Shown: piece by piece, positions 1 through 7,450 of the stretch
Layout: the number at the start of each line of letters is the position of its first letter
Position numbering within the stretch: the stretch's first letter is position 1
IMG/VR virus record: IMGVR_UViG_3300003323_000430
Coordinates: 1 to 40,564 of that record
DNA: 40,564 nucleotides
Reading direction: 5' to 3' (one strand)
From: a virus
The notes under the pieces: model-generated
Told to the model about the DNA's origin: nothing
Seen by the model: only the letters and a program-made list of their open reading frames with translations
Databases searched by the model: none
Made by a program: the position numbers and the translations under genes

Positions 1-435
1 ACTGCTGTAGCAATTGGTAACGCTGCGAACTCTGGCGCTTTAACGGTACAGATAGCTAACGGAGCAAATGCTGCTAACGCAACAGTTAGTGTTTTATCAG
101 GCAATGCTACGGCTGGTACACAGACATTCAATCTATTAGGCGGAACCCGTGCAGGTGTGGCAAACATCGGAACAGGCGCTGCTGTCCATGCGGTAAACAT
201 TTGCGGATCAACTGCTACGCTTGGGTTCTTCGGGCAAACTGCTGCGGTAAAACAATCGCAAGGCGCGCTTACTAACAACGTCACAGCTGGCGGAGTTACT
301 GGCACCATAGCTAACTATACTGATTTGACAGTGTACGCAAACGACGCTGCTGCGATTCGTAATGACATCTATCAATTGGCGCTAGCTTTATCTGGTGTCA
401 TCACTGGCTTACGCAATTACGGGCTTTTAGTATAG
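1..435 (+). CDS. Tail fibre-like protein, C-terminal part (wraps from 40283)
   Basis: The frame is open from base 1 and joins in frame to the start at 40283 if the contig is circular, giving a 238-residue protein of which this is residues 95-238. This part is rich in Ala, Gly, Thr and Asn with repeated short beta-type segments (for example NAANSGALTVQIANGANAAN), typical of phage fibre shafts, and ends in a more hydrophobic stretch (IRNDIYQLALALSGVITGLRN). It heads the rightward operon of fibre-like genes that follows. The likely role is host attachment at the tail tip, inferred from composition and position. A free-standing start within the window, at ATG 157, is unlikely because it lacks a good ribosome binding site and the frame is open before it. 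Confidence 0.75.
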   Translation, partial: TAVAIGNAANSGALTVQIANGANAANATVSVLSGNATAGTQTFNLLGGTRAGVANIGTGAAVHAVNICGSTATLGFFGQTAAVKQSQGALTNNVTAGGVTGTIANYTDLTVYANDAAAIRNDIYQLALALSGVITGLRNYGLLV

Positions 436-445
436 GAGCAAATCA

Positions 446-787
446 ATGGCAGTTGTACGATTCGATGCTCTACGCACTAAAGCATTCGGTTCCATTACAG
501 GATCATACACCACTCTTGGCTCAGCATTAACTGTTAAGTTCAGAATGGTTCGTGTAGTGAATAACACCGATGCGGATTTGTTAATCTCATTAGATGGAAC
601 TACTGATAATCTCATACTTCCTGCAGGAAGCTTCGTTTTGTATGACTGCTCCACTAACTCTCCTAATGTGGGAGACACGGATGGATTCGTAATGCAAATC
701 GGATCGCAATTCTATGTGAAATACAACGGAAGTGCGCCAACTAGCGGCGATGTCTGGGTTGAAGGCGTTTACGCAAGGGGGGTTTAA
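446..787 (+). CDS. Conserved small virion-type protein (113 aa)
   Basis: A GGAGCAAATCA ribosome binding site precedes the ATG. The protein begins MAVVRFDALRTKAFGSI and contains NNTDADLLISLDGTTDN and LPAGSFVLYD, then APTSGDVWVEGVY. This is a pattern I associate with a small beta-rich protein widespread in tailed phages and usually found near head-fibre or tail-fibre genes; its function is not established. The stop overlaps the next start as TAATG, so the two are probably translationally coupled. It may be a decoration or fibre-associated protein; no catalytic motif is visible. Confidence 0.75.
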   Translation: MAVVRFDALRTKAFGSITGSYTTLGSALTVKFRMVRVVNNTDADLLISLDGTTDNLILPAGSFVLYDCSTNSPNVGDTDGFVMQIGSQFYVKYNGSAPTSGDVWVEGVYARGV

Positions 788-1284
788 TGAGTCAATCAGG
801 TGTAATAAGCACAAGATCAAGTCCTCCACCTCCAGTTGTTGCTACTGAGTATGTAACCAATAGTGGCAGTGCAGTTCCAGCAGCTAATATATTGAATGTA
901 TTAGGCGCTGAAGGAGCATGGACCACTGCATCAGGGAACACTATCCTTGTGAAATCATTGGAGTGGGCAACGATCTCTGCCAATCAAACGCTAGCTATCA
1001 ACCATGGCTACTTTCTAATCTCTCCGGGAGGCGCGCTTTCTCTTGCGCTTCCCACAACTTCATCAATTGGAGATGAGATTGAATTGACGCTAGATGGCGC
1101 TACTAGCTTCACAATCACACAAGCTGCGGGACAATCCATCCGCATAGGGAACCAAGCCACTACAGTTGGAGTCGGTGGCTCACTCGCTTCTACTGCGCAA
1201 GGTGATACGATTCGCCTTCGCTGCCAGACAGCAAATCTCAAGTGGAATGTCATGAGTTCAATCGGAAACATTACAGTAGTGTAG
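787..1284 (+). CDS. Fibre-like beta protein, tandem paralogue 1
   Basis: 165 residues. After a Pro-rich N-terminus (SSPPPPVV) there is a Thr/Ser/Gly-rich body. The C-terminal half, from about residue 55, carries the blocks ANQTLAINHGYFL, LALPTTSSIGDEIELT, ITQAAGQSIRIGN, VGVGGSLASTAQGDTIRL and ending SSIGNITVV. The same blocks recur in the gene that starts at 1292, so the pair arose by duplication. The composition suggests an elongated beta structure on the tail. No enzyme motif is visible. The host-contact role is inferred from composition and operon position. Confidence 0.7.
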   Translation: MSQSGVISTRSSPPPPVVATEYVTNSGSAVPAANILNVLGAEGAWTTASGNTILVKSLEWATISANQTLAINHGYFLISPGGALSLALPTTSSIGDEIELTLDGATSFTITQAAGQSIRIGNQATTVGVGGSLASTAQGDTIRLRCQTANLKWNVMSSIGNITVV

Positions 1285-1291
1285 GGGAAAG

Positions 1292-1780
1292 ATGGCTACA
1301 AATAACGCAATCAATCAAAGCGCAGCAGGATATGTAGTTTACAATGGTACAGGGACTTTCAGCGGAAGAACTTTTCAAGCAGGAACTGGTATCTCCTTAA
1401 CCAATGCAGATGGAACTGCAGGAAACACTACAATTGCGGTTACAGGGGGCGGCCTTACATGGGTAGTAGTATCAGGCACAACCCAAGCGATGGCAGTAAA
1501 TACTGGCTACACAGTAAACAATGGCTCTCTCGTAACGCTGACACTTCCTAGCAGTGCAGCAGTTGGAGATACAATTGTAGTATCTGGCTTAGGAGCAGGA
1601 GGATGGACAATTGCACAGAATGCTTCGCAGCTTATCCACGTCGGAGCAGTGGCAACTACAACGGGAGTGGGTGGTTCAATTGCTTCAACTAACCGTTACG
1701 ATGCCATCACCTTCACTTGTGTAGTGGCAAACAACGAATGGATTACTAGAGCTACTGTTGGTAACTTAACAATCGTATAG
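1292..1780 (+). CDS. Fibre-like beta protein, tandem paralogue 2
   Basis: 162 residues with a GGGGAAAG ribosome binding site. The C-terminal half aligns with the upstream protein: TTQAMAVNTGYTV, LTLPSSAAVGDTIVV, WTIAQNASQLIHVG, TGVGGSIAS and the ending TVGNLTIV. The N-terminal half is different, with the fibre-type stretch GRTFQAGTGISLTNADGT. The shared C-terminal domain with divergent N-termini suggests a common attachment or trimerisation domain carrying different heads, or the reverse. The gene lies between its paralogue and a 352-residue tail protein. Confidence 0.7.
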   Translation: MATNNAINQSAAGYVVYNGTGTFSGRTFQAGTGISLTNADGTAGNTTIAVTGGGLTWVVVSGTTQAMAVNTGYTVNNGSLVTLTLPSSAAVGDTIVVSGLGAGGWTIAQNASQLIHVGAVATTTGVGGSIASTNRYDAITFTCVVANNEWITRATVGNLTIV

Positions 1781-1785
1781 GTCAT

Positions 1786-2844
1786 ATGGCATTTAACAAT
1801 TCAGTTAACGCAAGCAATACAGATTTCGAGCTTTCATCTGGAACTCTCCAGAGAAATGTGCTTACCTTCTACCATCCTGATTTCGCAGAGAATATTGGTA
1901 TCGGGCTTTCCGGAGGCACCTTTTCCATACAAGGAGCAAATGGCAGTGCATTAAGCGCTTCTAATCCTGGCTATGTAACGCTACCTAGCAAAACAGCAGG
2001 ACGAATGGTAAAGATTCCCGTAACAGCGAATCAAACCTTCGTCGATGCTTCAGGATCTAGCACTATCACAGGAAACCAATTCGGGTGGGGAACTACAGAT
2101 GTATCTTCATTTGATGTGCCATTCTTCATCTATGCAGTGATTAACGACGCAGAGAATGCTGTTTCCTTCATGATCTCCCGCACTGGAGGAATGACGCTTT
2201 CGCCCAATTCATCTAACATTGGAAAGACTGGCTCCGCTATTGCAGACAATGGCTTTTCATTCTTCGCGCTAGGAAACCCCACCGTTACGGATTATGACAA
2301 TAACCCATGTAAAATTCTAGGCACATTTCGTATGACTCTTGCTACGGGTTCTGCTTGGACAGTATCAGCATTGAATACACGCGACGGAATTGGCAACTTC
2401 CAAGACGATGTGCTATGGACAATGCCACCTGCGATTCTAGGTGCTGCTACCAATTCACACTGGCAACCAAACGGCGGAACTGCTCCTGCATGGACTACTG
2501 CGTCGAACTATGGCTATCAGTATCGTAGCACGAAAGATGGAATGTGCTGGCTTACATACTACATCATAGGAGATCCTAGCACAGATGGAACTGGAGCTGT
2601 TCAAGCTCAATTGGTGATTCCTTTTAAACTCGCTACTACACCAAACTATTGTGGCTCAGGAAGATTAACAGCAGGTCCATCATCACAAAGCATTTTGATG
2701 TCTGTTATCACAAATGGTAATAATTTTTGCGCGCCTCAATTTGTTAATGACACAGCAAATGGAATTCTGCCAAACTCGCTCCTAACAGCAGCATTCTTAG
2801 GAGGACTTGAAATATCATGCTATTACCCTTGTTTAAAAGCCTAA
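1786..2844 (+). CDS. Putative tail fibre/spike protein (352 aa)
   Basis: The start is six bases after the preceding stop. The protein is rich in Ser, Thr, Asn and Gly with many aromatic residues. It contains segments such as SSGTLQRNVLTFYHPDF and PSKTAGRMVKIPVTAN, and a C-terminal part (from about residue 230) with WTTASNYGYQYRSTKDG and WLTYYIIGDPS. It resembles receptor-interaction proteins in composition, but I recognise no named domain. It is the longest gene of the fibre operon, and its 3' end overlaps the SGNH hydrolase start by 28 bases. Function as a host-contact protein is inferred. Confidence 0.65.
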   Translation: MAFNNSVNASNTDFELSSGTLQRNVLTFYHPDFAENIGIGLSGGTFSIQGANGSALSASNPGYVTLPSKTAGRMVKIPVTANQTFVDASGSSTITGNQFGWGTTDVSSFDVPFFIYAVINDAENAVSFMISRTGGMTLSPNSSNIGKTGSAIADNGFSFFALGNPTVTDYDNNPCKILGTFRMTLATGSAWTVSALNTRDGIGNFQDDVLWTMPPAILGAATNSHWQPNGGTAPAWTTASNYGYQYRSTKDGMCWLTYYIIGDPSTDGTGAVQAQLVIPFKLATTPNYCGSGRLTAGPSSQSILMSVITNGNNFCAPQFVNDTANGILPNSLLTAAFLGGLEISCYYPCLKA

Positions 2845-3371
2845 TATTCATTGCTATAAGCGCTAGCTGTCATGCCACTCTTCTGTTAGTGGGTGACAGC
2901 AATTCAACTGATGCCTTCGCAAAGTACCCATTTCCATATCATTTACAGCAAGTGCTTCATGAAGAAGTAATTAATGATGCCATCGGAGGATCTTTCCTCT
3001 ACAATATCAATGATCGTCTTGCGAAGCATTCTTCCTTCGACAAAGTGGTGATCACGCTTGGAATCAATGACATCTGCGTTTACCCGCAGCAAGAAGTGTT
3101 TACTCAATTGATGAAGGCGATTAAGTCTCTGCGTGATAAGAAAGTGAAGATCTATATCGGTGTTGTAAATGCGATTGATTTGCATTTTAAATTCGATGCG
3201 ATTGAAGAAGAGCTGAAATGGGAGCTAATGTACGATGAGTTGAAGGAATGCGACGTAACGCTTTTTCCTTATCTTGATTCGTTTGTGATTCCCTTTACAG
3301 TCGATGGCTTTCACTTAAATGATGTGGGACATGTCATAGCAGCGAAGAGGATTCTTTTAGCGCTAGATTAA
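2817..3371 (+). CDS. Secreted SGNH/GDSL-family hydrolase
   Basis: 184 residues. Residues 1-20 form a signal-peptide-like segment (MLLPLFKSLIFIAISASCHA) with a hydrophobic core and Ala at the presumed cleavage site. The mature part has SGNH blocks in order: GDSNS with nucleophile Ser28, Gly57-58, LGIND with Asn84, and DGFHLND with the Asp163/His166 pair. The family hydrolyses esters or removes acyl groups from sugars and lipids. Placement at the end of the fibre operon suggests action on a cell-surface glycan or lipid, but the signal peptide would send it across the inner membrane. A GGAGG lies 12 bases upstream of the ATG, rather far. Enzyme class is confident; substrate is unknown. Confidence 0.85.
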   Translation: MLLPLFKSLIFIAISASCHATLLLVGDSNSTDAFAKYPFPYHLQQVLHEEVINDAIGGSFLYNINDRLAKHSSFDKVVITLGINDICVYPQQEVFTQLMKAIKSLRDKKVKIYIGVVNAIDLHFKFDAIEEELKWELMYDELKECDVTLFPYLDSFVIPFTVDGFHLNDVGHVIAAKRILLALD

Positions 3372-3545
3372 TTATCTCTTCAACGGATTAATCACTTCGC
3401 GTACATCAAGCATAGCCGGGCTGCGCACTACACGATTGCTAGGAGGGCAGCAGAATGTTCTTCCTAGCCAGGATTTGAATTTTTGTGTATTGCTAATCTT
3501 AGGACTGAATTCTTTAATGAATTTCTTATTAACTGGAGCAGTCAT
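3372..3545 (-). CDS. Small basic hypothetical protein (57 aa)
   Basis: An open frame read leftward from ATG at 3545 to TAA at 3372, abutting the SGNH hydrolase stop. The product starts [13 protein letters not shown] and contains [15 protein letters not shown]. An AGGTGA element lies three bases before the ATG, closer than is usual. It fills a stretch otherwise without a gene and would be convergent with the fibre operon. No domain is recognised. It could equally be a chance frame. Confidence 0.4.
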   Translation of the reverse strand: MTAPVNKKFIKEFSPKISNTQKFKSWLGRTFCCPPSNRVVRSPAMLDVREVINPLKR

Positions 3546-3572
3546 GTGTCACCTACAATTAAAGGAGCAATT

Positions 3573-3701
3573 ATGCCATTGAAGAAGGGAAAAAGCAAGA
3601 AGGTTATCTCTTCCAACATCAAAACAGAGATGGAAGCAGGAAAACCTCAGAAGCAAGCAGTTGCCATAGCATTAAGTAAAGCAGGCAAATCGAAGAAGTA
3701 G
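3573..3701 (+). CDS. Small Lys-rich conserved phage protein (42 aa)
   Basis: AAAGGAG precedes the ATG with six-base spacing, which decides this start over an upstream in-frame codon at 3483. The product is [20 protein letters not shown] followed by a [12 protein letters not shown] block and a basic tail. This is a short family common in tailed phages, with the signature N-terminal basic patch then [14 protein letters not shown]. Function is unknown; the charge suggests nucleic-acid contact. Its stop codon lies inside the first of two adjacent hairpins. Confidence 0.75.
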   Translation: MPLKKGKSKKVISSNIKTEMEAGKPQKQAVAIALSKAGKSKK

Positions 3702-3717
3702 GGGCAAAAACCCCTAC
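3698..3717. other. Perfect 7-bp hairpin at a convergent gene junction
   Basis: GTAGGGG, loop CAAAAA, CCCCTAC. It overlaps the stop codon of the rightward 42-residue gene and sits between convergent genes. No T-run follows on either strand, so it is not a standard intrinsic terminator. It could stabilise the 3' end of the rightward mRNA. Confidence 0.5.
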
Positions 3718-3736
3718 ATGTAAAGCCGCTTTACAT
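3718..3736. repeat. 19-bp palindrome, copy 1
   Basis: ATGTAAAG-CCG-CTTTACAT is a perfect 8-bp inverted repeat around CCG. The identical 19-mer occurs at 27572-27590. When this copy is read on the minus strand the match extends to GCAAATGTAAAGC, one variable centre base, GCTTTACATG, so the two copies are inverted relative to each other. The left-facing gene's TAA stop (3731-3733) is inside it. Possible roles are a protein-binding site, an mRNA 3'-end structure or a recombination site. Confidence 0.8.
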
Positions 3737-3922
3737 TTGCGGGAATAACGCACGAAGATATTGCTCCGCTTCAAGTTCGCCATCCCATTTCATATTAGAG
3801 ATATGCACGCTATTATCAACCAATATAAGCTCAAGTCTCCAACCATCTAAATATTGTTCAATTTTAATCGATCGCATACAATTTAAATTCACAAATCCAT
3901 CTGTCGCGTGAAATAATTTCAT
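3731..3922 (-). CDS. Small hypothetical protein (63 aa)
   Basis: ATG 3922 is preceded by GGGAGAAG, which favours it over the in-frame TTG at 3937. The product has the look of a small beta-alpha domain: MKLFHATDGFVNLNCMRSIK, then KIEQYLDGWRLELILVDNSV and a short helix at the C-terminus. It is the last gene of the recombination operon and overlaps the ERF gene's end by four bases. No family is recognised. Confidence 0.6.
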   Translation of the reverse strand: MKLFHATDGFVNLNCMRSIKIEQYLDGWRLELILVDNSVHISNMKWDGELEAEQYLRALFPQM

Positions 3923-4518
3923 TTCTTCTTCTCCCAATTATTGAATGCTGTCATGAATTGCGCCATCCTTTCACATGCCTTACGCTTCACATCCTCTACA
4001 TGTTTCCCACTCGCTTCGGCTGAGTACTCAAGAAAAGCAGCAAGTTTCTTCTTATCTGCAGGGGTTAAATGCTCTGGCAACATAAGATCGAAATCTAGGC
4101 ACTTTTCAGGCTCATAGCGCGCATTTTGATCTTCATCTGGATCATCCCCCGTCTCAAGGTTAAATGTCTTCAGCATGGCGTATTTAAACGCGTAGGACAC
4201 GGCTTTGCCTGGGCCTTTATCTGCTGCGTCAATTCCGTAGCCAGGGAATCTAACAGTGAAGTTATCGCTTGGACAATCGATATTCACGAATGACACAAGA
4301 ATATTTACCGATGTGCGGTTGCCTTCTTGTACTATAGCTTCTATTGAAGGAATTGCGTTTACTCCATGCTTCACTAGAAGAGGATGTAGCGCTGCGGTGA
4401 CTTGATCATGTGAGACGAAGCGGTATTGACCATTGACGGTTTTCTGTCCCTTTTGGATGTAGTCTATGTCTGCCATGATGGCATTGATTCGTTGGTGTAT
4501 GTTCTTAGCTTCTTGCAT
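3919..4518 (-). CDS. erf: ERF-family single-strand annealing protein
   Basis: 199 residues. The block PGYGIDAADKGPGKAVSYAF followed by KYAMLKTFNLETGDDPD is the hallmark of the ERF superfamily, whose best-known member is P22 Erf; the N-terminal region VSHDQVTAALHPLLVKHGV also fits. These proteins anneal complementary single strands for recombination and genome circularisation. The C-terminal 60 residues are charged and helical. The start has GGAG 7-8 bases upstream, and the gene overlaps the nuclease gene by 14 bases. Together they form an exonuclease/annealase pair like Red or RecET. Confidence 0.9.
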   Translation of the reverse strand: MQEAKNIHQRINAIMADIDYIQKGQKTVNGQYRFVSHDQVTAALHPLLVKHGVNAIPSIEAIVQEGNRTSVNILVSFVNIDCPSDNFTVRFPGYGIDAADKGPGKAVSYAFKYAMLKTFNLETGDDPDEDQNARYEPEKCLDFDLMLPEHLTPADKKKLAAFLEYSAEASGKHVEDVKRKACERMAQFMTAFNNWEKKK

Positions 4519-5053
4519 TCTTTTCTCCGTTGAAATAGTTCCAGCAGGTGAGAGCTGCTGTGAAGGTGTTGAATTCGTTGGTAAAGTCGTTGATATGATG
4601 GATATCGGGATAGGCTCCTTCTTTGTCTAGATACACAAGAAGCGCGCCTTTAACTTCGATGCCATGCTTGGAAAGAAGAGCATGATAAGCAGCCATCTGC
4701 ACGGGATATGTCTTCTGTGGTTTCGAAGATGTCTTTAGATCCACCAGGTATGATTCATCGTCATGAAGCTTCACAACGAAATCTAGCTGCCCTGTGTATT
4801 TCATCTCATCGTGTTGGTAGCGCTGCTCAATGATAGTAAACTCCTGAACCTCAGTTGCCCAGGCTTCAAATGATCTGATATATCCTTGGAGCTCTTCATC
4901 TATCATAGACTCAGGAAGCCATGCGCCTTTGGCAATCGCTGCGCATAGAGCATGGACTTTGGTTCCTTTAGCTGCTGCTTTATTTAGTATTAACTTTGGT
5001 ACGGAATGGTATTGAGCGAATGGATTGAGTATTTCAGTGACTCTTGGATACAT
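4505..5053 (-). CDS. PD-(D/E)XK nuclease, RecB/Cas4-like
   Basis: 182 residues. Motifs in order: AAAKGTKVHALCAAIA (the G-T-x-V-H block), EQRY, KYTGQLDFVVKL with the catalytic Asp, YLVDLKTSSKPQ with the D-x-K pair, and QMAAYHALL (the Q-x-x-x-Y motif). This is the RecB-type exonuclease fold. Placed directly upstream of an ERF annealase, it probably resects double-stranded ends to supply single strands. It is shorter than RecE or lambda Exo but similar to many phage Cas4-like nucleases. The start follows GGGGGT. Confidence 0.85.
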   Translation of the reverse strand: MYPRVTEILNPFAQYHSVPKLILNKAAAKGTKVHALCAAIAKGAWLPESMIDEELQGYIRSFEAWATEVQEFTIIEQRYQHDEMKYTGQLDFVVKLHDDESYLVDLKTSSKPQKTYPVQMAAYHALLSKHGIEVKGALLVYLDKEGAYPDIHHINDFTNEFNTFTAALTCWNYFNGEKNARS

Positions 5054-5182
5054 TTACCCCCAAGTGGAATAGGCAATAGCACCGAGCAATATCGCTGACA
5101 TTATTAAGATGCTAATTAGCCAGAATTTAAACACTACGAACATCGCTTCTCTTATTTCATCCCACGCAGCTTTTGTTGTCAT
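5054..5182 (-). CDS. Small single-span membrane protein (42 aa)
   Basis: The start at 5182 is chosen because GGAGGG lies five bases upstream; an earlier in-frame codon at 5251 lacks a site. The product has an amphipathic N-terminus (MTTKAAWDEIREAM) and a hydrophobic segment FWLISILIMSAILLGAIAY. It is the first gene of the recombination operon. A membrane role is visible; function is unknown. A holin-like or inhibitor role cannot be excluded. Confidence 0.6.
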   Translation of the reverse strand: MTTKAAWDEIREAMFVVFKFWLISILIMSAILLGAIAYSTWG

Positions 5183-5228
5183 ATTCCCTCCGTGTCTGAT
5201 AATTATTGCATAGACTTGCGAAAGCTTC

Positions 5229-5257
5229 TTGTCAATATTTAATCTTAACACTATATG
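5229..5257 (+). promoter_or_regulatory. Candidate rightward promoter, overlapping a leftward -35
   Basis: TTGTCA (5229-5234), a 17-base spacer, then TATATG (5252-5257), 18 bases before the ATG at 5275. On the opposite strand TTGACA occupies 5230-5235 with a TATGCA-type weak -10 17 bases further left. The two divergent early operons may therefore share overlapping -35 elements. Prediction from consensus only. Confidence 0.45.
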
Positions 5258-5274
5258 AAAGTAGAGGGTATTGC

Positions 5275-5505
5275 ATGGGAAGACCGCGATTATACAAAAA
5301 GGATGTGGATGTGAGCATGAAGCTTGAAGAGGGCTTGTATCGCAAGCTTCAAGACATTGCTGCTTTAGAAACGCTGCATTGGGGTAGAAGAGTCGCTGCG
5401 GTAGAACTCATGCGCAAGGCGATTGCTTTTGTGTATGAAGATAATGAATTGCTTCGGGAGTGTTTTAGACGGAGCAGAAGTCCTGTGCGGAACAGAAAAA
5501 GATAG
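5275..5505 (+). CDS. Small basic, possible RHH-type DNA-binding protein (76 aa)
   Basis: Start ATG 5275, with AGAGGGT upstream. The product begins MGRPRLYKKDVDVSMKLEEG and continues with two predicted helices (YRKLQDIAALETL and AAVELMRKAIAFVYEDN), then a basic tail rich in Arg. A short beta strand followed by two helices fits a ribbon-helix-helix regulator. Its position as first gene of the early rightward operon, facing a divergent operon, would suit an autoregulator. The fold is inferred and not certain. Confidence 0.5.
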   Translation: MGRPRLYKKDVDVSMKLEEGLYRKLQDIAALETLHWGRRVAAVELMRKAIAFVYEDNELLRECFRRSRSPVRNRKR

Positions 5506-5575
5506 AGGGAATTTCACCCTCCACCCTAAGAAGTTCCAATGAATAAGCAACTGCACTGTAACAGTTAATACATTT

Positions 5576-5884
5576 ATGACAAAAGAAAAAATTCAATTCA
5601 ATCGTGAGACTTTAGAGTTCGAAGGACTTACAGAGGAAATAAAGAAGCAGGTAATGCAGCTTTATCCTCACCTCGATTTGGAGAATGAGTTAACACGAAT
5701 GAAAGGATGGCTTCTTTCCAAGGGAAAAGCTCGCAAGGGCACCTATGCTTTTATACTCAATTGGCTTGGTAATGCGCAGCCAAAGGAGCAGAAAGCACCG
5801 AATGTATTAGATAGCAGCTACACCGCTTATTTAAAGGAGCTATGGAGAAACCGAGAGCACATCCTAGAAATCAACAGTCGCTAG
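5576..5884 (+). CDS. Replication-initiator-like protein (102 aa)
   Basis: The central block YPHLDLENELTRMKGWLLSK, then KARKGTYAFILNWLGNAQ, matches the C-terminal helix pattern of many phage replication initiation proteins: a W-L motif followed by a K/R-rich turn and a NWL helix. It lies just before the helicase gene and overlaps it by 43 bases, which supports a replication role, perhaps helicase recruitment. It is much shorter than full initiators and lacks a winged-helix N-terminus. Confidence 0.55.
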   Translation: MTKEKIQFNRETLEFEGLTEEIKKQVMQLYPHLDLENELTRMKGWLLSKGKARKGTYAFILNWLGNAQPKEQKAPNVLDSSYTAYLKELWRNREHILEINSR

Positions 5885-6699
5885 TCCCTGTGAATTGTTT
5901 GGTTCCTGTAGGGGAATTGCCGATTCACTATCGCAAGGAGATCAATCCAGGCTACACCTCTGGGTGGAAATGCATCGATGAGTATCTGAAGGGACTACGC
6001 ATGGGTGAGCTTACTATCATCACTGCAGATACTGGCGTCGGAAAAACTACTTTCTGCACTCAATTGATGGTGAATTGCGCTATGCAGCAGATCCCTGTAT
6101 GGATTAATTCCTGGGAGATGAAGCCTGAAATCATCATGCGTAAAGTTGCATCGATTGTATTGCGTAGACCTATGAAGCTGCATAACTTCTCGGAGCATGA
6201 GAATGAACAGTTCAATGAATGGTGCGCAAGATATCCTATCTATATCAATCCCAACACAATTGGCATTTCCTTAGATGAGCTAGCAGAACAATTGAAGATT
6301 GCGAAGGAAAAGGGAATCGCTATTGTCATGCTTGATCACCTCGATTACTTAGTCAATAGCAAGAGGGAAAAGATTCACGAAGCAATTGATGAAACAGTGA
6401 AGAAGCTTCATGAGCTAGCTTTTTCTCTATCGATGCACTTTCTTTTGATTTGCCATCCGAGACAAGTTAGCACAGCACAAGAGGAAGTAGGGATACATTC
6501 ACTGAAGGGCTCTTCATCGCTGAAGCAATACGCAGATAACGTGATCATCTTGCATAGATGTTCCCGCACGGAAAAGGGCGCAGATCCTTCGAAGGTGAAA
6601 GTAACGATAGCGAAGAACCGAATGTTTGGAATCGAAGGGAGTACTTATTTGTATTACCAACCTTTATGGGACGGATATTTAGATACGAGGAGCAAATGA
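5842..6699 (+). CDS. DnaB-type replicative helicase (RecA-like domain only)
   Basis: 285 residues. After the GWKCIDEYLKGLRMGELTII lead-in there is a Walker A, ADTGVGKTT (62-70), a Walker B, IVMLDHLDYL (161-170), the helicase motif H3 LLICHPRQ (201-208) and KGSSSLKQYADNVIIL. This is the C-terminal motor of DnaB/T7 gp4 helicases. The N-terminal DnaB domain and any primase domain are missing, so primase would come from elsewhere. An AAAGGAG site sits just before the ATG. A DnaC-like loader is encoded far away at 19128-19802. Confidence 0.88.
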   Translation: MEKPRAHPRNQQSLVPVNCLVPVGELPIHYRKEINPGYTSGWKCIDEYLKGLRMGELTIITADTGVGKTTFCTQLMVNCAMQQIPVWINSWEMKPEIIMRKVASIVLRRPMKLHNFSEHENEQFNEWCARYPIYINPNTIGISLDELAEQLKIAKEKGIAIVMLDHLDYLVNSKREKIHEAIDETVKKLHELAFSLSMHFLLICHPRQVSTAQEEVGIHSLKGSSSLKQYADNVIILHRCSRTEKGADPSKVKVTIAKNRMFGIEGSTYLYYQPLWDGYLDTRSK

Positions 6700-6944
6700 A
6701 TTGGAGAGAAGAAGTGAATGACTGGCACGCTAAGTGTCAAGCGATTACGGAAAAAGCAGCAGTGCCCGTGGGAATCATCGATGAGTTGACGAAGCTCTAT
6801 GATTTGATTGATGTAGTGTTAAAGATGTTACTAGCAAAGGATTGGACAGGAGAGAACACAACGAAGCAAGCAGCGAATTGTCTATATTTCTTTGCTTTGC
6901 CACAAATAAAGAAAATACAAATGGAGATAAAGAATGCGATATAG
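6696..6944 (+). CDS. Small helical hypothetical protein (82 aa)
   Basis: Start ATG 6696 after GAGGAG, overlapping the helicase stop as ATGA. The product begins MNWREEVNDWHAKCQAITEK and is mostly helical with a hydrophobic mid-segment (LIDVVLKMLLAKDW). It lies between the helicase and the SpoVG-like gene. No family recognised. A replication accessory role is only implied by position. Confidence 0.6.
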   Translation: MNWREEVNDWHAKCQAITEKAAVPVGIIDELTKLYDLIDVVLKMLLAKDWTGENTTKQAANCLYFFALPQIKKIQMEIKNAI

Positions 6945-7290
6945 AATTGCTAATAGCAAAACAGAAGTAGAAGTGACACAGTTTCGTCCAATGGATAAAG
7001 GAGCGCTCAAAGGCTTCTTTACTTTGATTGAGTACAATGAAGACTATCCGAAGGGAAGAAAGACGCTAGACTGTCGCTACTTCAATCAAGGGGAGAACCG
7101 TTGGATGTCGTTTCCTCACAAAGAGGTTACATACAAAGGAACAGAGAAGCCAGAGTTTATTCCATTGGTGTCGTATCCTGATAAGGAGTACTTCGAAAGG
7201 TTAAAAGTCGCAGCATTAGAAGCAATTGAAAAGGAGCACACAAATGGAAGTAAGGGCAATGTTCCGGACGACCCATCCTTTAACTGGTAA
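6934..7290 (+). CDS. SpoVG-like nucleic-acid-binding protein
   Basis: 118 residues. Pattern: short N-terminal strand EVEVTQFRPMDKGALKGFFT, then KTLDCRYFNQGENRWMSFPH and a conserved Lys-rich turn, then FIPLVSYPDKEYFERLKVAA. This matches the phage SpoVG-like family (FRPxxKGxLxGFF…WxxFP), known as site-specific DNA or RNA binding proteins. Start has GGAG seven bases upstream. It lies among replication genes. Family call moderately sure; target unknown. Confidence 0.55.
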   Translation: MRYRIANSKTEVEVTQFRPMDKGALKGFFTLIEYNEDYPKGRKTLDCRYFNQGENRWMSFPHKEVTYKGTEKPEFIPLVSYPDKEYFERLKVAALEAIEKEHTNGSKGNVPDDPSFNW

Positions 7291-7450
7291 AGTCGTCTTT
7301 GATTCGTGGCTGACTCTCTGCGAGTATGCGCTTGATGTGGCAGAGAAAGAAGCGAAAGAGCGATTAATAGATAAATTGATAGAGCTAACTGAACAAATAG
7401 CAGATGAAATAATCGAAAGCGTAGAAGAGTGTGAACCGGAAGCAATATAG
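7244..7450 (+). CDS. Small acidic hypothetical protein (68 aa)
   Basis: ATG 7244 follows AAAAGGAG, preferred over the in-frame TTG at 7226. The N-terminus MEVRAMFRTTHPLTGKVVF may form strands; the rest is a strongly charged helix (AEKEAKERLIDKLIELTEQ) ending EECEPEAI. It overlaps the SpoVG-like gene by 47 bases. No family is recognised. Confidence 0.55.
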   Translation: MEVRAMFRTTHPLTGKVVFDSWLTLCEYALDVAEKEAKERLIDKLIELTEQIADEIIESVEECEPEAI

